Assembly: GCA_019420065.1 (NCBI GenBank)
Contig: JAHZHX010000021.1
Location: 1-7,255 of the forward strand
Direction: 5' to 3'
Length of the DNA: 7,255 nt
Source: Clostridiales bacterium
GTDB lineage: Bacteria > Bacillota > Clostridia > Christensenellales > Aristaeellaceae
Shown: positions 4,976 to 7,255 of the stretch, in pieces
Position numbering within the stretch: position 1 is the stretch's first letter
Layout of the letters: each line of letters begins with the position of its first letter
Position numbers and translations under genes: made by a program
Notes under the pieces: generated by a model
Told to the model about the DNA's origin: nothing
Databases searched by the model: none
The model's input: the letters and a program-made list of their open reading frames with translations, nothing else

Positions 4976-7249
4976 TTATTTTTTGAATTTCAGCGCCCGG
5001 CGCAGAGAAAGAAGCAGCTTTTGTCCGGCATTCAGGCGTTCATACAGGGAAAGATAGGCTTCCCTGGCGCTGCGCAGCGCGGCGGGCGATACGGCGTGGC
5101 GGCCATAGCGCATGGCGCTGAAGGCGTTTGCGGCTTCGAAAAGCGGCGTGCCCAGCTGCGCTTCGGCCCGCTTGGCATAATGCAGCGGCGTTTCGGCAGC
5201 GCCGCAGGGCGCTTTCAGAAGCGCGGCACATTCCAGAATGGCGGGCCAGAGCAGCGCCAGAGCGGCGTTGTCATCCGGCGCAATGCCGGCGCGGTAGAGC
5301 GGCCCGGTCACGCGAATACGCCAGGCCAGCAGCGGCACAAGCAATAGCAGCAGAAGAAGCCACAGCCAGGGCAGACGCGGGGAGGAAGGACGATCCGGTT
5401 TGTCCGGCGCTTCGCTTGGCTGGACGGAGGGGGTGGGCGCGTCGGAAGGCGTCGGCCCGTCCGGCGGCGTGGGCGTGGCCTCCGCGCCGGGTGTGTCAGA
5501 GGGCGAGGGCGACGGCGAGGGAGATGGAGGAGCGCTGGGCGGCTGCGGAGGCGGCTCGGGAATGCTGCTGCCGCTTTGATCCGGCTCGTTTCGGCCGGGC
5601 GTAGCGTCAAAGGCGATCCAGCCCAAGCCGCTTAGATATACCTCGGTCCAGGCATGTGCGTCCGTGCCGTGTACCTGGGCCATGCCGTCCGGGCCCGGCC
5701 GGGCCACGTAGCCTTCCACATAGCGGGCGGGAAGCCCGGCAATGCGGCACAAAACCGTCATGGCGGTGGCAAAATAGGTGCAGTAGCCCTTGCGCTCAGC
5801 CAGCAGAAACCAGGCGGCGAAGTCCACGTCCTGCGGCGGATATTCCACGTCCAGACTGTACGTATAGTGCGTTTGCAGATAGTCGCGCAGCGCTACCGCC
5901 TTTTGCCAGGAGGTGACGCAGCCTGCCGTCGCGGCATAGGCAATATCATAAATCTCCTGCTGGATATGGCTGGGCAAGGCGAGATAGGCGGCGGGCAGCG
6001 CCGAAAAAGCGGGGTCGGTCAGCCGGGCGTTCTGCTCGGCAAGCGCGGCCATGCCAGGATCGGTCGCCTTCATGGAAAGAAAGCGGACGCCGTACCGGTC
6101 GCCCGGACGCAGGTTGCGGGTGATAAAAACCTCGCTTCCGGCATTGAAATAGGGCGTCATGCCCTCGCCGGTCTGCAGCTCGCGGATGCGCTGCGGGGTA
6201 AAAAGCGTGCTGGAACTGGTCGACTGCATCTGTATCTGTACGCTTTGCTCCGCAAAATTGCCTGATAGCGGATAGGCGGTTTGCGTGATTTCATCGCGCA
6301 GGGCGCGTGTGCGCGCGGACTGCCAATAGTAGCGCTGGGCGCTGATGCTGTCATACCAGGCAGCGCCGGTGTAGGTATCCAGAATCGCGCCGCGCAGATA
6401 AACGGTTTCGGGTGCGGAAACCTGCATGACAAGCGCGCTGCTGGGATCGGGCGGGCCGCCCAGGCGCGATTCGCCCTGCGGCATCCAACCATCCGATTCC
6501 AGGGTATAGCGCGTGCGTTCCTGCTGGAAGAAAAAGCGGTCGTTGATCGCATCGCGGAGCCGCTCGGCCAACTGCGCCAGGGGCTCATAGGCCGTACCTT
6601 CGGCCGGAGACAGAAGAAGCGAAACGGCCAGCAGCACGGCAGCCAGCGGCAGCAGGGCGGGCGATACGCTGGAACGGGTATTGTAAAGCAGGTCGGCTTC
6701 ATCACTGTGCGCCAGGGCATAGACAAGGAACAAGGCGGGCAGCACGGGGAGCATATAAAACGATTCGTGCTGCAGCCCTGCTTCCCATTGTAGGGTCAGC
6801 ACGATGGTGCTCAAAAGCAGCGGCGGCATAACGCCCGTATCGCGCGCCGTCAGAAAAAAGCACAGCAGCGTCATCCATACGGCCAACTGGCTGCAAAGGA
6901 TATCGTTGTACAGAGAAAGCGCCAGCGGCAGATCCTGCATCAGCATGGCAAGGGCGCGCAGAAGCGTAAGCGTTTGCCGGAAAAAGCCCCGGCCGGACAG
7001 CAGCAGCGCGCCCTGGACGGCAATGAGCGTCAGCAGGGCCAGCGGGAACAGCGCCCGGTGAAGGCGGCCCAGCAGTGCCTGCGCGGAAACGAGCCCCAGC
7101 GCCGCCGCGGCGCACAGCAATACATATTGCCCGGCAAGATGCCCTGCGCCTGCGCCAAGCAGCAGCGGCAGACCAAAACCGGCGGCGAACAGGGTGGCGA
7201 TCAGCGCGCGCAGGAGGACACGCCACAAGGAATTACGCAGGAGTGACAT
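4976..7249 (-). CDS. Membrane-anchored transglutaminase-like protein with C-terminal DUF4129-like tail
   Basis: The protein is 757 residues as read. Residues 1-214 hold about seven hydrophobic segments (roughly 13-33, 41-62, 66-85, 120-134, 140-155, 165-180, 197-214). Residues 215-625 form an outside domain with the transglutaminase fold: catalytic C490 in RKGYCTYFATAM, H532 in DAHAWTEVY and D548 in WIAFDATPG. A Pro/Ser/Asp-rich linker (about 557-622) leads to one more membrane segment (626-644) and a basic cytosolic tail resembling DUF4129 (about 660-740). The architecture is that of TgpA-type proteins, often encoded after MoxR-type ATPase and DUF58 genes; those would lie to the right and are not visible. 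The substrate is unknown; action on the cell wall or exported proteins is inference. The ATG at 7249 precedes a basic, membrane-inserting N-terminus, but the frame stays open to the window edge and no ribosome binding site is visible, so the true start could lie further upstream. Confidence 0.9.
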   Translation of the reverse strand: MSLLRNSLWRVLLRALIATLFAAGFGLPLLLGAGAGHLAGQYVLLCAAAALGLVSAQALLGRLHRALFPLALLTLIAVQGALLLSGRGFFRQTLTLLRALAMLMQDLPLALSLYNDILCSQLAVWMTLLCFFLTARDTGVMPPLLLSTIVLTLQWEAGLQHESFYMLPVLPALFLVYALAHSDEADLLYNTRSSVSPALLPLAAVLLAVSLLLSPAEGTAYEPLAQLAERLRDAINDRFFFQQERTRYTLESDGWMPQGESRLGGPPDPSSALVMQVSAPETVYLRGAILDTYTGAAWYDSISAQRYYWQSARTRALRDEITQTAYPLSGNFAEQSVQIQMQSTSSSTLFTPQRIRELQTGEGMTPYFNAGSEVFITRNLRPGDRYGVRFLSMKATDPGMAALAEQNARLTDPAFSALPAAYLALPSHIQQEIYDIAYAATAGCVTSWQKAVALRDYLQTHYTYSLDVEYPPQDVDFAAWFLLAERKGYCTYFATAMTVLCRIAGLPARYVEGYVARPGPDGMAQVHGTDAHAWTEVYLSGLGWIAFDATPGRNEPDQSGSSIPEPPPQPPSAPPSPSPSPSPSDTPGAEATPTPPDGPTPSDAPTPSVQPSEAPDKPDRPSSPRLPWLWLLLLLLLVPLLAWRIRVTGPLYRAGIAPDDNAALALLWPAILECAALLKAPCGAAETPLHYAKRAEAQLGTPLFEAANAFSAMRYGRHAVSPAALRSAREAYLSLYERLNAGQKLLLSLRRALKFKK
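5384..5581 (-). repeat. Low-complexity Pro/Ser-rich linker coding segment, with (SP)n core at 5498-5527
   Basis: This segment codes residues 557-622 of the transglutaminase-like protein and is dominated by P, S, T, D and E. The core is an alternating PSPSPSPSPS run (residues 575-584), followed by looser PTP/PSDAPTPS units. It separates the catalytic domain from the last membrane helix and probably spans the cell wall as a flexible spacer. Its repetitive GC-rich DNA is a likely site of length variation between strains. Confidence 0.8.
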
Positions 7250-7255
7250 AGCATA

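Noticed and set aside
6157..6726. 189-codon and other alternative frames inside the transglutaminase gene
   Set aside because: Arg/Pro/Cys-rich translations without domains. The frame encoding the membrane segments and catalytic triad is continuous through the region.

Overview
The window looks like chromosomal DNA of a high-GC member of the Bacillota, probably a gut-type Clostridia. This is an inference from the strong AGGAGG-type ribosome binding sites, a TTG start codon, a U-tailed intrinsic terminator, a split feoA/feoB pair, and protein sequences that read as clostridial. No taxonomic marker is present, so the assignment is soft. There are no RNA genes, insertion sequences, CRISPR arrays or prophage genes. 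Coding density is very high, and only two real gaps exist (516-689 and 4887-4975).

Layout. (1) 1-515, minus strand: feoA followed by the first 93 codons of feoB, a ferrous iron uptake operon that runs off the left edge. (2) 516-689: a divergent control region. It holds a good minus-strand promoter with a strongly symmetric 22-bp palindrome at its start site (a likely iron-responsive operator), and an extended -10 promoter facing right. (3) 690-3394, plus strand: four tightly packed genes. They encode a stand-alone ABC/SMC-like ATPase, a 75-residue zinc-ribbon protein of unknown function, a TSUP (TauE/SafE) membrane transporter and the tRNA modification enzyme MiaA. (4) 3380-4886, minus strand: dapA-dapB, the first two dedicated steps of the diaminopimelate/lysine pathway, convergent with miaA and overlapping its tail by 15 bp. 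(5) 4976-7249, minus strand: a large membrane-anchored transglutaminase-like protein, followed by an intrinsic terminator that sits directly in front of dapA.

How the parts fit. FeoA and FeoB act together in Fe(II) import. DapA and DapB act in sequence to make tetrahydrodipicolinate for peptidoglycan and lysine. The transglutaminase protein is probably the last gene of a MoxR/DUF58/transglutaminase-type operon lying to the right, which cannot be seen here. The ATPase/zinc-ribbon/TSUP/miaA cluster is the least explained part: its gene overlaps argue for co-expression, but a common role is not obvious. I do not see a clear new defence or mobile system. The points most worth checking are the feo operator, the unexplained zinc-ribbon gene in its coupled operon, the shortened DapB, and the missing promoter for dapAB behind a strong terminator.
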